A DNA stretch of 64,000 nt from Rhizobium leguminosarum (GTDB lineage: Bacteria > Pseudomonadota > Alphaproteobacteria > Rhizobiales > Rhizobiaceae), in contig NZ_JAGIOR010000001.1 of assembly GCF_017876795.1 (NCBI RefSeq), positions 4,304,501-4,368,500 of the forward strand, written 5' to 3'. Under the pieces are notes generated by a model, which saw only the letters and a list, made by a program, of their open reading frames with translations, did no database searches and was not told the origin of the DNA. The position numbers and the translations under genes were made by a program. Numbering within the stretch: position 1 is the stretch's first letter; every line of letters begins with the position of its first letter. This document shows positions 1-9,387 of the stretch, one piece after another.

Positions 1-2083
1 CTTCGACCAGCGAACGGTCCATCTTCAGGCGGTCGAAGGGAAAGGTCTTCAGTGCTGCCAGGCTGGAATAACCGGAGCCGAAATCGTCGATCGACAGGCG
101 CACGCCAAGCGCCCGCAGCGATTCCATCATGGCGAGCGCGCGGTCGGCATCCTGCATCACCACGCTTTCGGTGACCTCCAGCTCCAGCCAGCGCGATTGC
201 AGGCGGTGGCGCTCCAGCGCCTCGGCGACATGAGTGGCAAAATCCGGATCGGCGAATTGCTTGGTGGAGACGTTGACGGCGATCGTCAGCGGCGTCAGGC
301 CCATATCCTGCCATTGGCGCGCCTGGCGGCAGGCCTCGTTCAGCACCCAGAGACCGAGGGGAACGATGAGGCCGGTCTCTTCGGCGAGCGGGATGAAATT
401 GACCGGCGGCACCCTGCCCTTGGCTGGATGGTTCCAGCGCACCAGCGCCTCGATGCCGGTGATGCGGCCGGTGGCGACATCGACCTGCGGTTGGTATTGC
501 AGGAACAGCTGGTCGCCGGTGATCGCCTGGTGCAGTTCCTCCTGCTCCCCGAGCGGCATTCCGACCGGTGTGCCGCCGCCATCGTGATGCTGCAATGTGT
601 TGCGGCCGAGTTCCTTGGCGCGGTACATGGCGCGGTCGGCATTGGCGAGAAGCTCTTCCGAGGTCGCACCGTCGAAGGGAAAGGCGGCGACGCCGATGCT
701 CGAAGTGACGGTGATCTCGCCGCCGTCGAAGGGGATCGGCCGGTTGATTGCCTTCTGCAGCTCGCGCAGACGGCGCGTGATGCCGGCATCGTGGCTCGAC
801 TGGTGAACGAGCACCACGAGGAATTCGTCGCCGCCGAGGCGCACCACCATATCCGAAGCCCGGACGCTGTTTGCCATGCGGGCGGCGGTTTCCTTCAGCA
901 CCTCGTCGCCGGCGGCGTGGCCGCGGCCGTCATTGATGTCCTTGAAATTGTCGAGATCGATATAGGCGACGGTGACCTTGCGGTTGTTGCGCCGGGCCTG
1001 GTCGAGAATATTCGCCAGCCGTTCCTTCAGGAAGGCGCGGTTCGGCAGGCCGGTGAGATCGTCATGATGGGCCATGAAGTGGATGCGGTCATCGACACGC
1101 TTGCGCTCGATGGCAATGCCGGCAATGTGGGTGGCGAGCGCCACCAGCTTCATCTCGTGCTCTGTGGGCCGGCGGACTTGTCTGGAATAGAGCGCGAAAG
1201 TGCCGAGCACGTTATTCTGCGCGGTGGCGATCGGCGTCGACCAGCAGGAGCGGAAGCCGAACGGGGCAATCAACGCGCGGAAATCCTCCCACAGCGGATC
1301 GCTCATCACGTCCTCGACGATCACGGTCTGGCCGCGCCAGGCGGCGGTGCCGCAGGAGCCGACCTTGGGACCGATCGTGACACCATCGATGAGGCGGCTG
1401 TAGCCGCCGGGCAGGTTGGGCGCTGCGCCGTGGTAAAGCCTGGTGCCCTCGCTGTCGAGCAGCAGCACCGAGCCGTCGATATCCGTCAACTGCTCCTCGA
1501 TCATCAGCACGAGCGCCTCGAGGATCATCGGCAACGGCTCGTTGCGGGCAATCAATTCGAGCAGTTTCGCCTGGCCGCGATGGAGATCCTCCTGAAGCTT
1601 GCGTTCGGTGATGTCACGGGAGACGCCGATCAGACCGACGATCTCGCCGCGATCGTTGCGCAGCGGTATCTTCGAGGTCAGCCGGCAGATCGGCCTTTTG
1701 CCGCCGGGCAGGACGTAGCTTTCCTCCATGTCGATAGAGGCTTGCCCCGTCGCCATGATCTGCTGCTCGATATCGAAATGGCGGCGAGCCGTCTCGAAAT
1801 CGAACAGGTCGAAATCACGCTTGCCGGTGATCAGATCAGCGCTCTCGAGGCCGAGGCTGCTGGCGGTGACGGCATTGGCGAAGACGAAGCGGCTGTCACG
1901 ATCCTTGACGTAGAGGAAATCCGGAAGTTCGTGGACGATTGCCTTGAGCCGCAGGTTCTCGATGCCTTCGGAGAGGTGATGAGCGGTCGATGCCATCATC
2001 GCCTCCGTCGCGGCGACGATGCGCCGCGTTTCGGCCGACAGGGCATCGGTCGATTCCCATCGCCTGGCACTCAGTTCGTACAT
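1..2083 (-). CDS. PAS-GAF-GGDEF-EAL cyclic-di-GMP protein (3' end outside the window)
   Basis: Bifunctional c-di-GMP turnover enzyme; 694 codons are visible and the C-terminus runs off the left edge. From the start codon the order is a PAS region (about residues 45-160, ending in a GVSRDITERK-type linker), a GAF region (about 175-320), GGDEF (motif GGDEF at 417-421, preceded five residues earlier by the inhibitory-site pattern RASD) and EAL (EAL at 545-547, followed by NVS, DDFGSGYSS and FDRLKMD). The diguanylate cyclase and phosphodiesterase signatures are both intact, so either activity is possible. No transmembrane segment is visible, so it is probably cytosolic, with PAS/GAF sensing a ligand or redox state. 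The ATG at 2083 follows a GGGGAG ribosome site. The long open frame on the opposite strand is a shadow. Confidence 0.93.
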   Translation of the reverse strand, partial: MYELSARRWESTDALSAETRRIVAATEAMMASTAHHLSEGIENLRLKAIVHELPDFLYVKDRDSRFVFANAVTASSLGLESADLITGKRDFDLFDFETARRHFDIEQQIMATGQASIDMEESYVLPGGKRPICRLTSKIPLRNDRGEIVGLIGVSRDITERKLQEDLHRGQAKLLELIARNEPLPMILEALVLMIEEQLTDIDGSVLLLDSEGTRLYHGAAPNLPGGYSRLIDGVTIGPKVGSCGTAAWRGQTVIVEDVMSDPLWEDFRALIAPFGFRSCWSTPIATAQNNVLGTFALYSRQVRRPTEHEMKLVALATHIAGIAIERKRVDDRIHFMAHHDDLTGLPNRAFLKERLANILDQARRNNRKVTVAYIDLDNFKDINDGRGHAAGDEVLKETAARMANSVRASDMVVRLGGDEFLVVLVHQSSHDAGITRRLRELQKAINRPIPFDGGEITVTSSIGVAAFPFDGATSEELLANADRAMYRAKELGRNTLQHHDGGGTPVGMPLGEQEELHQAITGDQLFLQYQPQVDVATGRITGIEALVRWNHPAKGRVPPVNFIPLAEETGLIVPLGLWVLNEACRQARQWQDMGLTPLTIAVNVSTKQFADPDFATHVAEALERHRLQSRWLELEVTESVVMQDADRALAMMESLRALGVRLSIDDFGSGYSSLAALKTFPFDRLKMDRSLVE

Positions 2084-2287
2084 GCCGCCATTCTCCCCGG
2101 CGGGCCGAAGGCCCACACCCCGCATAATCACCTCGTAAATTTCCCTCCAAAGTAGTCCCCATTCCCTTCGGCTTGCTTAAATGAAAGGGTGACCAAGACG
2201 ACAAAATCCGCGGCGATATCCTGCCGTTGCTGATGGCCATTACCGCAAATCCGGCCGCCTGCCCCAGAAAGAGACAGGCCCCCTGGC

Positions 2288-3703
2288 ATGTTTCCTGCTA
2301 TGGACATGAATGAACACGCCATGATCAGAGAGCCCCAGATGCCTTCACGCCGCGACATGCTGCTCTTTCTCGCCGCCTCGGCGGTTGCGGGCGGGGCATC
2401 GCGTACGCTGGCCTCGCCGCAGACGGCGACAGCCGAGCCTAATTTGCGCGGGACGATCGACGCAGCGGAATATCGCGCCATTCCCGAAAGCAGCGACCGC
2501 AAAAACCACAACCTTGAGCAGATGATCAAACAGGCGGCGCGCGAAAACGTGCCGGTTTTCCTGCCGCCCGGCACCTACCGGATCTCCAATCTGGCCCTGC
2601 CCGACAATACACGCATATCGGGCGTGCCCGGCGCCTCGCGGATCGTCTATACCGGCGAAGGCCAGCTGTTTTCGGCCGAGAACGTGCGCCGCATCGAGCT
2701 TTCCAATCTCGTCATCGACGGCGGCAATCGCTCGCTCGGCGACTATGCCGGCGGTCTGTTGCAATTTACCGGCGTCGACGAGGTGCTGATCGACAATTGC
2801 GACATCGGCGGCAGCCGCAAACATGGGCTGCAGCTGGAGCGCTGCGGCGGGCGAATCGAGCGCAGCCGTATTTCCGGCGTCGCGCAATCCGGGCTTTATG
2901 CGGTCGATTCCGCCAATCTTTCGGTCACCGGCAATACGATTTCCGATTGCGGCAATGGCGGCATTCTGGTGCATCGCTGGAAGAAGGCGGAGGACGGCAC
3001 AGTCGTTTCCGGCAACCGCATCTCCAACATCCGCGCCAATGACGGCGGCAACGGCGAAAACGGCAACGGCATCAATATCTTCCGTGCCGACGGGGTGATG
3101 GTGGTGAACAACCACATTTCCGACTGCGCCTTTACGGCGATCCGCGCCAATTCGGCCTCGGACATTCAGATCAGCAGCAATCAATGTCGGCGATCCGGCG
3201 AGACGGCGATCTATGTCGAATTCGCTTTCGAAGGCGCCGTCGTTTCCGCCAACATGATCGACGGGGCGGCAAACGGCATCTCGATCGCCAATTTCGACGA
3301 AGGCGGCAGGCTGGCGAGCGTCACCGGCAATGTCGTGCGCAACCTGACGCTGAAAGGGCCCTACCAGCACGAGGTCGGTTTCGGCATCGGCATCGCGGCG
3401 GAGGCCGATACGCTGATCTCAGGCAATGTGATCGAAGGCGCGCCGCGATGGGGAATGCAGATCGGCTGGGGTCCCTATCTGCGCAACGTCGTCGTCAGCG
3501 ACAATGTGGTGCGCAAGGCGCCGGTGGGATGCGCCGTCTCGGTCGCCGATGGCGCCGGCACCGCCGTCATCACCGACAACATCTTCCAGGAGACCACCGA
3601 AGGCGCGGTTTTAGGTTTTCAGTGGGAGAAGAAAGTGTCGGCCGAGATGGCCGGCGGCTCGCCCTACAAGCAGCTGACCATCGAGCGAAACCGCAGCTCC
3701 TGA
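2288..3703 (+). CDS. Tat-exported right-handed beta-helix repeat protein (TIGR03808-like)
   Basis: 471 aa. The N-terminus has a twin-arginine signal (SRRDMLLFLAASAVAGG, from about residue 18), so export of a folded protein to the periplasm is expected. The mature part repeats short N-G-I/S-G-N units such as VTGNTISDCGNGG and VSGNRISN, the pattern of a parallel beta-helix of the pectate-lyase/carbohydrate-binding type. This matches the rhizobial family known as twin-arginine-translocated uncharacterized repeat protein. No catalytic residue can be assigned, so the substrate is unknown; a polysaccharide is the natural guess. It is monocistronic, facing away from the c-di-GMP gene. Several in-frame ATGs exist (2288, 2306, 2324, 2339). 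The Tat motif begins just after the last, so the exact start is uncertain. Confidence 0.85.
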   Translation: MFPAMDMNEHAMIREPQMPSRRDMLLFLAASAVAGGASRTLASPQTATAEPNLRGTIDAAEYRAIPESSDRKNHNLEQMIKQAARENVPVFLPPGTYRISNLALPDNTRISGVPGASRIVYTGEGQLFSAENVRRIELSNLVIDGGNRSLGDYAGGLLQFTGVDEVLIDNCDIGGSRKHGLQLERCGGRIERSRISGVAQSGLYAVDSANLSVTGNTISDCGNGGILVHRWKKAEDGTVVSGNRISNIRANDGGNGENGNGINIFRADGVMVVNNHISDCAFTAIRANSASDIQISSNQCRRSGETAIYVEFAFEGAVVSANMIDGAANGISIANFDEGGRLASVTGNVVRNLTLKGPYQHEVGFGIGIAAEADTLISGNVIEGAPRWGMQIGWGPYLRNVVVSDNVVRKAPVGCAVSVADGAGTAVITDNIFQETTEGAVLGFQWEKKVSAEMAGGSPYKQLTIERNRSS

Positions 3704-3779
3704 CTTGTTTCACGCAATTCCCGGACAGATCGTTCCGCGCTTTTGCCGGGTTGCTCTGGGTGCAGCAGAGCCTTCGTGC

Positions 3780-4238
3780 TTACTGCGTCTGGTAAGTGCC
3801 CGTAACGCTCGCTTCCGCCAATGCGTGTTTCCTAGCCTCGGCCCACATGACGCTTATACCGGCGGCATCCGGAATCGAAAGCTTCGGCACGTCGAGGGCG
3901 GCGAGACGGAAGATGTAGTGATGCGGGCGGTCGCCTGAGGGCGGCTGCGGGCCGTCATAACGGGCATTGCCGAAATCGTTCTTGTAGAAGCGCGGCGCCG
4001 GCGCCGTATCGACGCTTTCGGCGAGTGCGGTCCACTGCGCCGGGATGTTGGCAATACCGCAGTGGCGAAACGTGCCGTGCGGAGCGTCTGGATCCTCGAC
4101 CACCAAAGCAAAGCTCCTGGTCTCGTCGGGAGCGCCGCTCCAGGCGAGTGGCGGAAAAAGATTCTCGCCCGCTCGAGCATATTTCCGCGGGATCGGCTGA
4201 TCTTGCGCAAAAGCCTTGCTGATCAATGTCAAAGTCAT
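3780..4238 (-). CDS. YbhB/YbcL-type PEBP (Raf-kinase-inhibitor-like) protein
   Basis: 152 aa, normal length for the bacterial YbhB/YbcL branch of phosphatidylethanolamine-binding proteins. The N-terminus (LTLISKAFAQDQPIPRKYA), the core PPLAWSGAPDETRSFALVVEDPDAP with its conserved ligand-pocket Asp-Pro-Asp, and the late GPQPPSGDRPHHYIFRLAAL block are all family signatures. Bacterial members bind small anionic ligands; their physiological role is not settled. The ATG at 4238 is preceded by AAGGAG. It starts 16 bp downstream of the small gene at 4255-4494 on the same strand, so the two probably form one transcript. Confidence 0.9.
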   Translation of the reverse strand: MTLTLISKAFAQDQPIPRKYARAGENLFPPLAWSGAPDETRSFALVVEDPDAPHGTFRHCGIANIPAQWTALAESVDTAPAPRFYKNDFGNARYDGPQPPSGDRPHHYIFRLAALDVPKLSIPDAAGISVMWAEARKHALAEASVTGTYQTQ

Positions 4239-4254
4239 GATGGTCTCCTTGTGG

Positions 4255-4494
4255 TTAGGGACGACCGCTTCCCTTTTTATGCTCGCTCTCCTGATTGAGG
4301 CCGCGCGCGATGTTCCGATCGTCGTTGCGAGTGTCCGGGTCTGCCTTCAGACCACTCCCCTTTCGATAGGCCTCCCTCGCCTGCTCATTCCGTTGCAGAT
4401 CTGCTGCGGCGTCGAAGTCCTTGTCGGCATTCGCGGTTTTCTCGCGTTTTTCGATGACACGAAGCTGCTGTTCATGCGTCTTCTTCCCCGTCAT
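4255..4494 (-). CDS. small highly charged protein, unknown function
   Basis: 79 aa, almost entirely hydrophilic (rich in K, E, D, R, N and Q), beginning [20 protein letters not shown]. The frame is open further upstream, but the ATG at 4494 has an AAAGGAG site at the right distance and the extension does not. The composition looks like small rhizobial stress proteins with intrinsic disorder or a single helix; no domain is recognised. It lies directly before the PEBP-like gene, and a possible ECF-type promoter lies about 90 bp upstream. Confidence 0.65.
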   Translation of the reverse strand: MTGKKTHEQQLRVIEKREKTANADKDFDAAADLQRNEQAREAYRKGSGLKADPDTRNDDRNIARGLNQESEHKKGSGRP

Positions 4495-4580
4495 GACATT
4501 TCTCCTTTCCTTGGCGCGCGCTGGCGCGCGCTCGGCGCCGCTGATCTTAGAGGGAGACCGGATGGCTCCAATCAGGGTCG

Positions 4581-4605
4581 AACCCACCGTCCTCCTCAAT
4601 GTTCC
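4581..4605 (-). promoter_or_regulatory. possible EcfG/RpoE2-type promoter for the 4494 gene
   Basis: On the minus strand GGAAC (4605-4601) is followed after 16 bases by GGTT (4584-4581). The alphaproteobacterial general-stress consensus is GGAAC, 16-17 bases, CGTT (or GGAAC-N18/19-TT in Sinorhizobium). One of the -10 bases differs, so this is tentative. Confidence 0.35.
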
Positions 4606-4753
4606 TTCACGCCGCGGAATTGTGGCTCGGTCTTGGGAGATGGTTCTATTCGCCGCCGCGATCAAAAGCTTTCATCGTTCCATCAGCGGCAAGGACTTTT
4701 CCGAGGGTGGTCCGGCGTTTACGGTTTCCCCGACATATCGAGGAGAGACCATC

Positions 4754-5419
4754 ATGCTGACAATCTACGGAGTTTATCGATCGCGCGCCTCGCGCGTCTA
4801 CTGGATGGCGGAGGAACTCGGGCTGGAATTCCGCTCGGTGCCGGTGCTGCAGGCCAGGCGGCTCGCAGACCCGCTGGCATCAGAGGCGCCGCTCAACACG
4901 CACTCATCTGATTTCGCTGCTGTCAATCCGATGTCGCAGATCCCCAGCATCAGGGATGGCGACCTCGTCATGCACGAGTCGCTGGCGATCAATCTCTACC
5001 TCGCCCGAAAACATGGCGGACCGCTTTCCGGACAAACCGTCGAAGAAGACGGATTGTTGACGATGTGGTCGATCTGGGCGGCCTCGCAGGTCGAACCGGA
5101 GACGGTGAAAATCGTGCTGACCTATGATAACGGCCTGGAAAACAGCGACGAAGGCAAGCAGGTGATCGCCACCGCCTGCCGCGCGCTGCGCCGCCCGCTT
5201 GCGGCGCTCGAAAGCCAACTCGCCGGCCGGCGGTGGATCGTCGGCGACCGCTTCACTGTCGCCGATCTCAACATCGCCGAGGTGCTGCGCTATGCCCAGA
5301 GCGAGGAAGCGGTCTTCAACGCGCATCCCAACATCAAGGCGTGGATCGAGCGCTGCCAGTCTCGCCCGGCCTATGAGGCGATGCAGGCGGCCCGCAGCCA
5401 GGAGCCGGTCGAGGTCTGA
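4754..5419 (+). CDS. glutathione S-transferase family protein
   Basis: 221 aa. It has a thioredoxin-like N-terminal domain ([42 protein letters not shown], the cis-Pro loop and the E-S glutathione contact) and an all-helical C-terminal domain containing [15 protein letters not shown], the conserved N-capping box of GSTs. A Ser in the YRSRAS stretch is the probable thiol-activating residue. The frame is open far upstream, but the ATG at 4754 follows AGGAGAG and gives normal family length. It ends one base from the convergent LysR gene. The substrate is not predictable. Confidence 0.92.
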   Translation: MLTIYGVYRSRASRVYWMAEELGLEFRSVPVLQARRLADPLASEAPLNTHSSDFAAVNPMSQIPSIRDGDLVMHESLAINLYLARKHGGPLSGQTVEEDGLLTMWSIWAASQVEPETVKIVLTYDNGLENSDEGKQVIATACRALRRPLAALESQLAGRRWIVGDRFTVADLNIAEVLRYAQSEEAVFNAHPNIKAWIERCQSRPAYEAMQAARSQEPVEV

Positions 5420-5420
5420 G

Positions 5421-6317
5421 TTACCGGAACAGCGCCAGGGTGCCGGTCATTTCCTCGCGGATCCAGGCTTTGAAATCCCTCACCTTCTTCGGCTCGCGCG
5501 TGCCTTCGGCGGTGACGAAGTAATGACCGAAGCCGGTGCGGGCGCGAATGCCGAAGGGGGCAGCGAGCTGGCCTTCGGCGAGCGCAAAGGCGGCAAGGGT
5601 CTGCCAGGCAAGCATGACGCCCTGCCCGGCGATCGCCGCATCCAGGCACAGCGAGGCATCGTTGAAGACGTGGCGCGTTGCGGGTGTCGCGCCTGACAGC
5701 CCCGCCTGGCGCATCCAGACCTCCCAGGTGAACATGGCGCGGCCGTCGACGACGGCAGGCAGCGCCAGGATATCGGCAGGCTCTTTCAATCTCGCCGCCA
5801 TCTCAGGCGAACAGACCGGAAAGACCTCCTGCTCCAGCAGCAGTTCGGCCTTCACATCAGGCCATTTGCCGGTGCCGACGCGGATGCCGATATCGACATC
5901 GCAAAGCGCCGGGTTGACGAGATTGGTCGTTGCATCCAGCCGCAGCTTGATATCGGGGTGACGCTCGGCAAAACGATCGAGCCGGTAGACGAGCCATCGG
6001 GCGGCAAAAACCGGCGCCACCGAGATGGTCAGGATCGTATCGTCCTTGCGGCTTGCGATCGACACCGCCGCCGAAAGACGGGCAAAACCCTCGTCGAGCG
6101 CCAGCAGCACCGGCCGACCGGATTCGGTGGCGACCATTCCCCGAGCGGTGCGCTCGAAGATCATCTGGCCGAGCTGGGCCTCGGCCTTGATCACCTGCTG
6201 GCTGACGGCCCCGACCGAGACGCCGAGCTCGTCGGCGGCGGCCTGCAGCGAGCCGAGACGACCGACGACCTCGAGCGCCCTGAGGCCGTTGAGATGGACC
6301 GTGTTCAGGTTCTTCAT
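5421..6317 (-). CDS. LysR family transcriptional regulator (GcvA-like)
   Basis: 298 aa, the usual LysR length. The N-terminal winged helix-turn-helix covers about residues 8-67 (LRALEVVGRLGSLQAAADELGVSVGAVSQQV), with the alternating Ala/Gly spacing of the GcvA subgroup; the rest is the type 2 periplasmic-binding-like effector domain. It is tail-to-tail with a GST gene, so its target is more likely the divergent side (6430 onward) or elsewhere. The AT-rich stretch 6318-6350 is the probable autoregulatory region. The inducer is unknown. Confidence 0.92.
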   Translation of the reverse strand: MKNLNTVHLNGLRALEVVGRLGSLQAAADELGVSVGAVSQQVIKAEAQLGQMIFERTARGMVATESGRPVLLALDEGFARLSAAVSIASRKDDTILTISVAPVFAARWLVYRLDRFAERHPDIKLRLDATTNLVNPALCDVDIGIRVGTGKWPDVKAELLLEQEVFPVCSPEMAARLKEPADILALPAVVDGRAMFTWEVWMRQAGLSGATPATRHVFNDASLCLDAAIAGQGVMLAWQTLAAFALAEGQLAAPFGIRARTGFGHYFVTAEGTREPKKVRDFKAWIREEMTGTLALFR

Positions 6318-6429
6318 GTAATTTTTCTATAGCAGGGTCCTATTAATCTCAATTGAAAATCCGCTTGGTAGAGCCGATGTTATAGCCTGCGGCGATCATC
6401 CCGCACCGCTGGAGATAGCGAGGCATGCC

Positions 6430-6624
6430 ATGTCGTTGCTGAAGTTTTTCTTGAAGCCCGCGCTTGCCATGGGCGGCGCAAACATCGCCCAGGCGTGGAA
6501 AGACGATCCGCTGCGGCATCCCGAGGTCGAGCGGATGTCGATGCGCGAAATTGCCGATCTTCCGCTCGGAACCGAGACCGGCTTTTCCGCCGAGGCCAAA
6601 CGGCCGCTGGCGAAATGCGCGTGA
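6430..6624 (+). CDS. small conserved-looking hypothetical protein
   Basis: 64 aa, beginning MSLLKFFLKPALAMGGANIAQ. A short hydrophobic N-terminal stretch is followed by a polar, acidic/basic tail. GAGG lies eight bases before the ATG. No domain is recognised. It sits 112 bp from the start of the divergent LysR gene and may be under its control. Confidence 0.5.
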   Translation: MSLLKFFLKPALAMGGANIAQAWKDDPLRHPEVERMSMREIADLPLGTETGFSAEAKRPLAKCA

Positions 6625-6637
6625 CGGTGCACGCCGC

Positions 6638-7108
6638 TCAGACGATCGATGCCTGCCAGCAAATCACGGGACCGTCTTCCGGATCGATGCGTTCGCCGGT
6701 GCGGATAAATCCGTTGCGCTCTAGGACACGCTGCGAGGCGATGTTTTCCACGCCCGTATCGGCCGAAACGAGCGTCACGCGCGGATCCTTCCGGGCCCAT
6801 TCGAGCAATTGCGCTATAGCGCGCGTGACGTATCCACGCCGCTCGCGGCTCGGAGCAATCCCATAGCCGATGTGGATTTCGCCGTTCTCAGGCGGACGGA
6901 TGATGGAGCACAGCCCGACGATCTCACCCTCCTCGACCATCATCCAGGCGGACGGGGCAAACGCCGCGCCGACCTCGGCTGCAATCCTCGCCAGCATCTC
7001 CAGCACCTCCGGAGGGGCGATCGCGCTATCGGGAACCAGCCGCAGATTTCGAGGGGCGAAGCCTTTCAGCAAGACGGCGAAATCATCGGCAGTCAGTTCG
7101 ACGATCAT
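6638..7108 (-). CDS. GNAT family N-acetyltransferase
   Basis: 156 aa. The acetyl-CoA binding motif A is clear: IHIGYGIAPSRERRGYVTRAIAQLLEWA (R/Q-x-x-G-x-G/A type loop as RERRGY), followed by motif B with SADTGVENIASQRVLERNGF, typical of RimJ/RimL-like acetyltransferases. The substrate is not predictable. The start at 7108 gives the usual domain boundary; an in-frame extension to 7198 is Pro/Arg-rich and unlikely. Confidence 0.88.
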   Translation of the reverse strand: MIVELTADDFAVLLKGFAPRNLRLVPDSAIAPPEVLEMLARIAAEVGAAFAPSAWMMVEEGEIVGLCSIIRPPENGEIHIGYGIAPSRERRGYVTRAIAQLLEWARKDPRVTLVSADTGVENIASQRVLERNGFIRTGERIDPEDGPVICWQASIV

Positions 7109-7259
7109 GTTTTTCTCGGGGTTCGGGACGTGCGCCGGCTTTGGCGGACGAGGGTGTTTGCGGGTCGGTCGTAGAAAAACCGTACTTGGCACTTGCATTC
7201 GCGCAACGTCACGTCAACCCGGCGTCGCGAACCTGCCCATTTGAGCAAAGAGATTTTCA

Positions 7260-8237
7260 GTGTCAGCAATTCGAAAGATCCTATTCGGGCTCATCGCAAT
7301 TTTAACGGTCGCGGTTGTCGTCGGTGCCGGCTGGCTCTGGCAGGTCGCGGGTGCTTACGGTTTCAACACTGTCTTGCGGCGCGGCGGGACCTATTGGACC
7401 AATATGAGACCTGACGACGAGCGCCTTTCCGCCTCCATGCGATTGGCGTTGAACAGGGTGATCCCAGCGGTTCAGCCCGGGCCGCTGACCTGGCGGGAAC
7501 CGGAGGCGGGTTTCGAGGTGGCGGAACTGCCGGTTCTTGCCGATGGCCGCGAAGTCGACGGCATTTTTCTCAGCAGAATTGACCCGGCCCGCTTTCGATT
7601 CGTCACCCGCAATGCCGCTGCCGGCGATACAGGCATCGACGAATGGGAAAAGGCTTTGCCCAACGCGGTGCTCATCGTCAACGGCAGCTATTACGACAAG
7701 CACGGCAGGCCCGACACGCCATTCATCAGCGAGGGCGTGGCGATGGGTCCCCAGCAATATGATGCCAAGGCCGGCGCCTTCGTTGCCGATCAAGACGCTG
7801 CCGATATCCGTGATCTCACTCGTCAAGATTGGCAGGCCGCCTTTGCCGGCGCGTCGAACGCCATGGTCTCCTATCCCCTGCTCATCGGCGATGACGGGCA
7901 GACCCATGTGAACGTGAAAAGTCGCTGGCTCGCCAACCGTACCTTTGTCGCCAAGGACGAACTGGGGCGTATCGTCATTGGCACGACAAAGGAAGCATTC
8001 TTTTCCCTCGACCGGCTGGCAGAGTTCCTGAAGACCTCGCCCCTGAATCTCAAGGTCGCGCTCAATCTCGACGGCGGTCCTATCGCCTGCCGGAGTGTTC
8101 GGCTGAATGGCTATCGGCAAAAATTCTACGCAAGATGGGAGGCCCAGGTGGACGACGACAGCGTAAACCTGCTCCGCTGGCCGATTTCCGAGGCCAACTG
8201 GGCCATGCCAATGGTGCTGACGGTCGAGCGGAAGTGA
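7260..8237 (+). CDS. membrane-anchored phosphodiester glycosidase (NAGPA/DUF2233) domain protein
   Basis: 325 aa from a GTG start with AAAGAGA upstream. Residues about 7-29 form one hydrophobic segment (signal anchor), so the rest is probably periplasmic. The remainder shows features of the NAGPA (phosphodiester glycosidase) fold: LIVNGSYYDKHGRPDTPFISEG near the middle and LKVALNLDGGPIACRSV near the end, where the N-G and L-D-G-G motifs sit in the family's active site. Bacterial members are thought to act on exposed glycoconjugates, for example 1-phosphodiester GlcNAc; the substrate here is unknown. It appears monocistronic. Confidence 0.8.
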   Translation: MSAIRKILFGLIAILTVAVVVGAGWLWQVAGAYGFNTVLRRGGTYWTNMRPDDERLSASMRLALNRVIPAVQPGPLTWREPEAGFEVAELPVLADGREVDGIFLSRIDPARFRFVTRNAAAGDTGIDEWEKALPNAVLIVNGSYYDKHGRPDTPFISEGVAMGPQQYDAKAGAFVADQDAADIRDLTRQDWQAAFAGASNAMVSYPLLIGDDGQTHVNVKSRWLANRTFVAKDELGRIVIGTTKEAFFSLDRLAEFLKTSPLNLKVALNLDGGPIACRSVRLNGYRQKFYARWEAQVDDDSVNLLRWPISEANWAMPMVLTVERK

Positions 8238-8398
8238 CCGGGCTCGTGACATCTGCGGAAACGAAGTCGCGCGGCTTGCCGCGCTGCATATTATCGCGAG
8301 CATCGATGTCGGAATCCCGTTTCGCCAGCCGTCTTCAAGCCACGGCATAAATCCATAGATCGGCATCGATCCAAGGATAAAATTATATGGAGGAAGCG

Positions 8399-9049
8399 AT
8401 GACGATTACCATTACCGCCTTTGAACGCTCGCCCGATCGCGGCCGGGGTCTGGCGCGCGACATGCGCGTTCGCTGGGCGCTCGAGGAAGTGGGTGAGCCT
8501 TACGAGGTTCGTCTCGTTTCGTTCAAGGCGATGAAGGAACCCGCGCATCTCACGCTTCATCCTTTCGGGCAGATTCCGACTTATGAAGACGGCGATCTCG
8601 CTCTGTTCGAGTCCGGCGCGATCGTGTTCCATATCGCCGAACGCCATGCGGGTCTGCTGCCGGCGGATGCGAATGCCCGGGCGCGCGCGATCGGGTGGAT
8701 GTTTGCCGCGCTCGACACGGTGGAGCCGCCGATCTTCGAGCGTAGCCTCGCCACGATCCTCGAGCGCGACGAGCCCTGGTATGAGCAGCGCCTGCGGCGC
8801 CTCGAGGACAGCATCCGCAAACGGCTGGGCGCCCTTTCCGCTCGCCTTGGCGACGCCGACTGGCTCGATGGTGCGTTCAGCGCCGGTGACTTGCTGATGG
8901 TGACGGTGCTGCGCAGGGCGCAAGGATCGGGTCTATTGGAGGAATATCCGAACCTTGCCGCCTATGTCGCCCGCGGCGAAGCGCGGCCGGCCTACAAACG
9001 TGCTTTCGCCGCTCAGCTGGCGGTGTTCACCGCCGCATCGGGTAGCTGA
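8399..9049 (+). CDS. glutathione S-transferase family protein
   Basis: 216 aa. The N-terminal thioredoxin fold is seen as ITAFERSPDRGRGLARDMRVRWALEE, HPFGQIPTYEDGDLALFESGAI, then a helical C-terminal domain with WLDGAFSAGDLLMVTVLRR. A methionine four codons upstream is in frame, but GGAGG lies five bases before the ATG at 8399, which is therefore preferred. It is the second of three GST genes within 6 kb, unrelated in detail to its neighbours. Substrate unknown. Confidence 0.9.
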   Translation: MTITITAFERSPDRGRGLARDMRVRWALEEVGEPYEVRLVSFKAMKEPAHLTLHPFGQIPTYEDGDLALFESGAIVFHIAERHAGLLPADANARARAIGWMFAALDTVEPPIFERSLATILERDEPWYEQRLRRLEDSIRKRLGALSARLGDADWLDGAFSAGDLLMVTVLRRAQGSGLLEEYPNLAAYVARGEARPAYKRAFAAQLAVFTAASGS

Positions 9050-9106
9050 CAAAGGTCTGTTTCGAGCGCGGTCCCATTGACCCATCCTGCTTCCGCACCT
9101 ACATAT

Positions 9107-9119
9107 CTAGACAGTCTAG
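9107..9119. promoter_or_regulatory. palindromic operator candidate of the toxin-antitoxin operon
   Basis: CTAGAC-A-GTCTAG is a perfect inverted repeat with 6-bp arms and a single central base. It ends 13 bp before the antitoxin ATG. Position and symmetry fit autoregulation by a Phd/YefM-type antitoxin. Confidence 0.6.
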
Positions 9120-9132
9120 CTAGGAGCGAAAG

Positions 9133-9387
9133 ATGGAATGGCAGCTGCAGGAGGCCAAGAACAAGTTTTCGAAAGTCGTGCAGAAGGCGCGAGATGAAGG
9201 ACCGCAGGTGGTGACGCTCCGCGGCGAGCGGACGGCTGTCGTGCTGTCCGCCCGCGATTACGACGCCCTGCGCGCCGGCCGGCCGTCGCTGGTCGACGAC
9301 CTGCTCGGCGGCCCCGCCTGGGACGATGAGCTTGCCGATGCGGTCGAAGCGCGCGCTGCGACCCCAAGCCGCAAGGTGACCTTCTGA
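9133..9387 (+). CDS. Phd/YefM-family antitoxin
   Basis: 84 aa. The N-terminal 50 residues follow the prevent-host-death pattern: WQLQEAKNKFSKVVQKARDEGPQVVTLRGERTAVVLSARDYDAL, a strand-helix DNA-binding dimer unit. The C-terminal 30 residues, acidic then basic, would wrap the toxin. Its stop TGA shares a base with the ATG of the PIN-domain toxin (9387), the translational coupling typical of type II toxin-antitoxin operons. A 13-bp palindrome just upstream is the probable autoregulatory site. Confidence 0.9.
   Translation: MEWQLQEAKNKFSKVVQKARDEGPQVVTLRGERTAVVLSARDYDALRAGRPSLVDDLLGGPAWDDELADAVEARAATPSRKVTF

Noticed and set aside
197..2155. Long plus-strand open frame (652 codons)
   Set aside because: Antisense shadow of the PAS-GAF-GGDEF-EAL gene; no domain similarity, and the minus strand carries intact GGDEF and EAL motifs.
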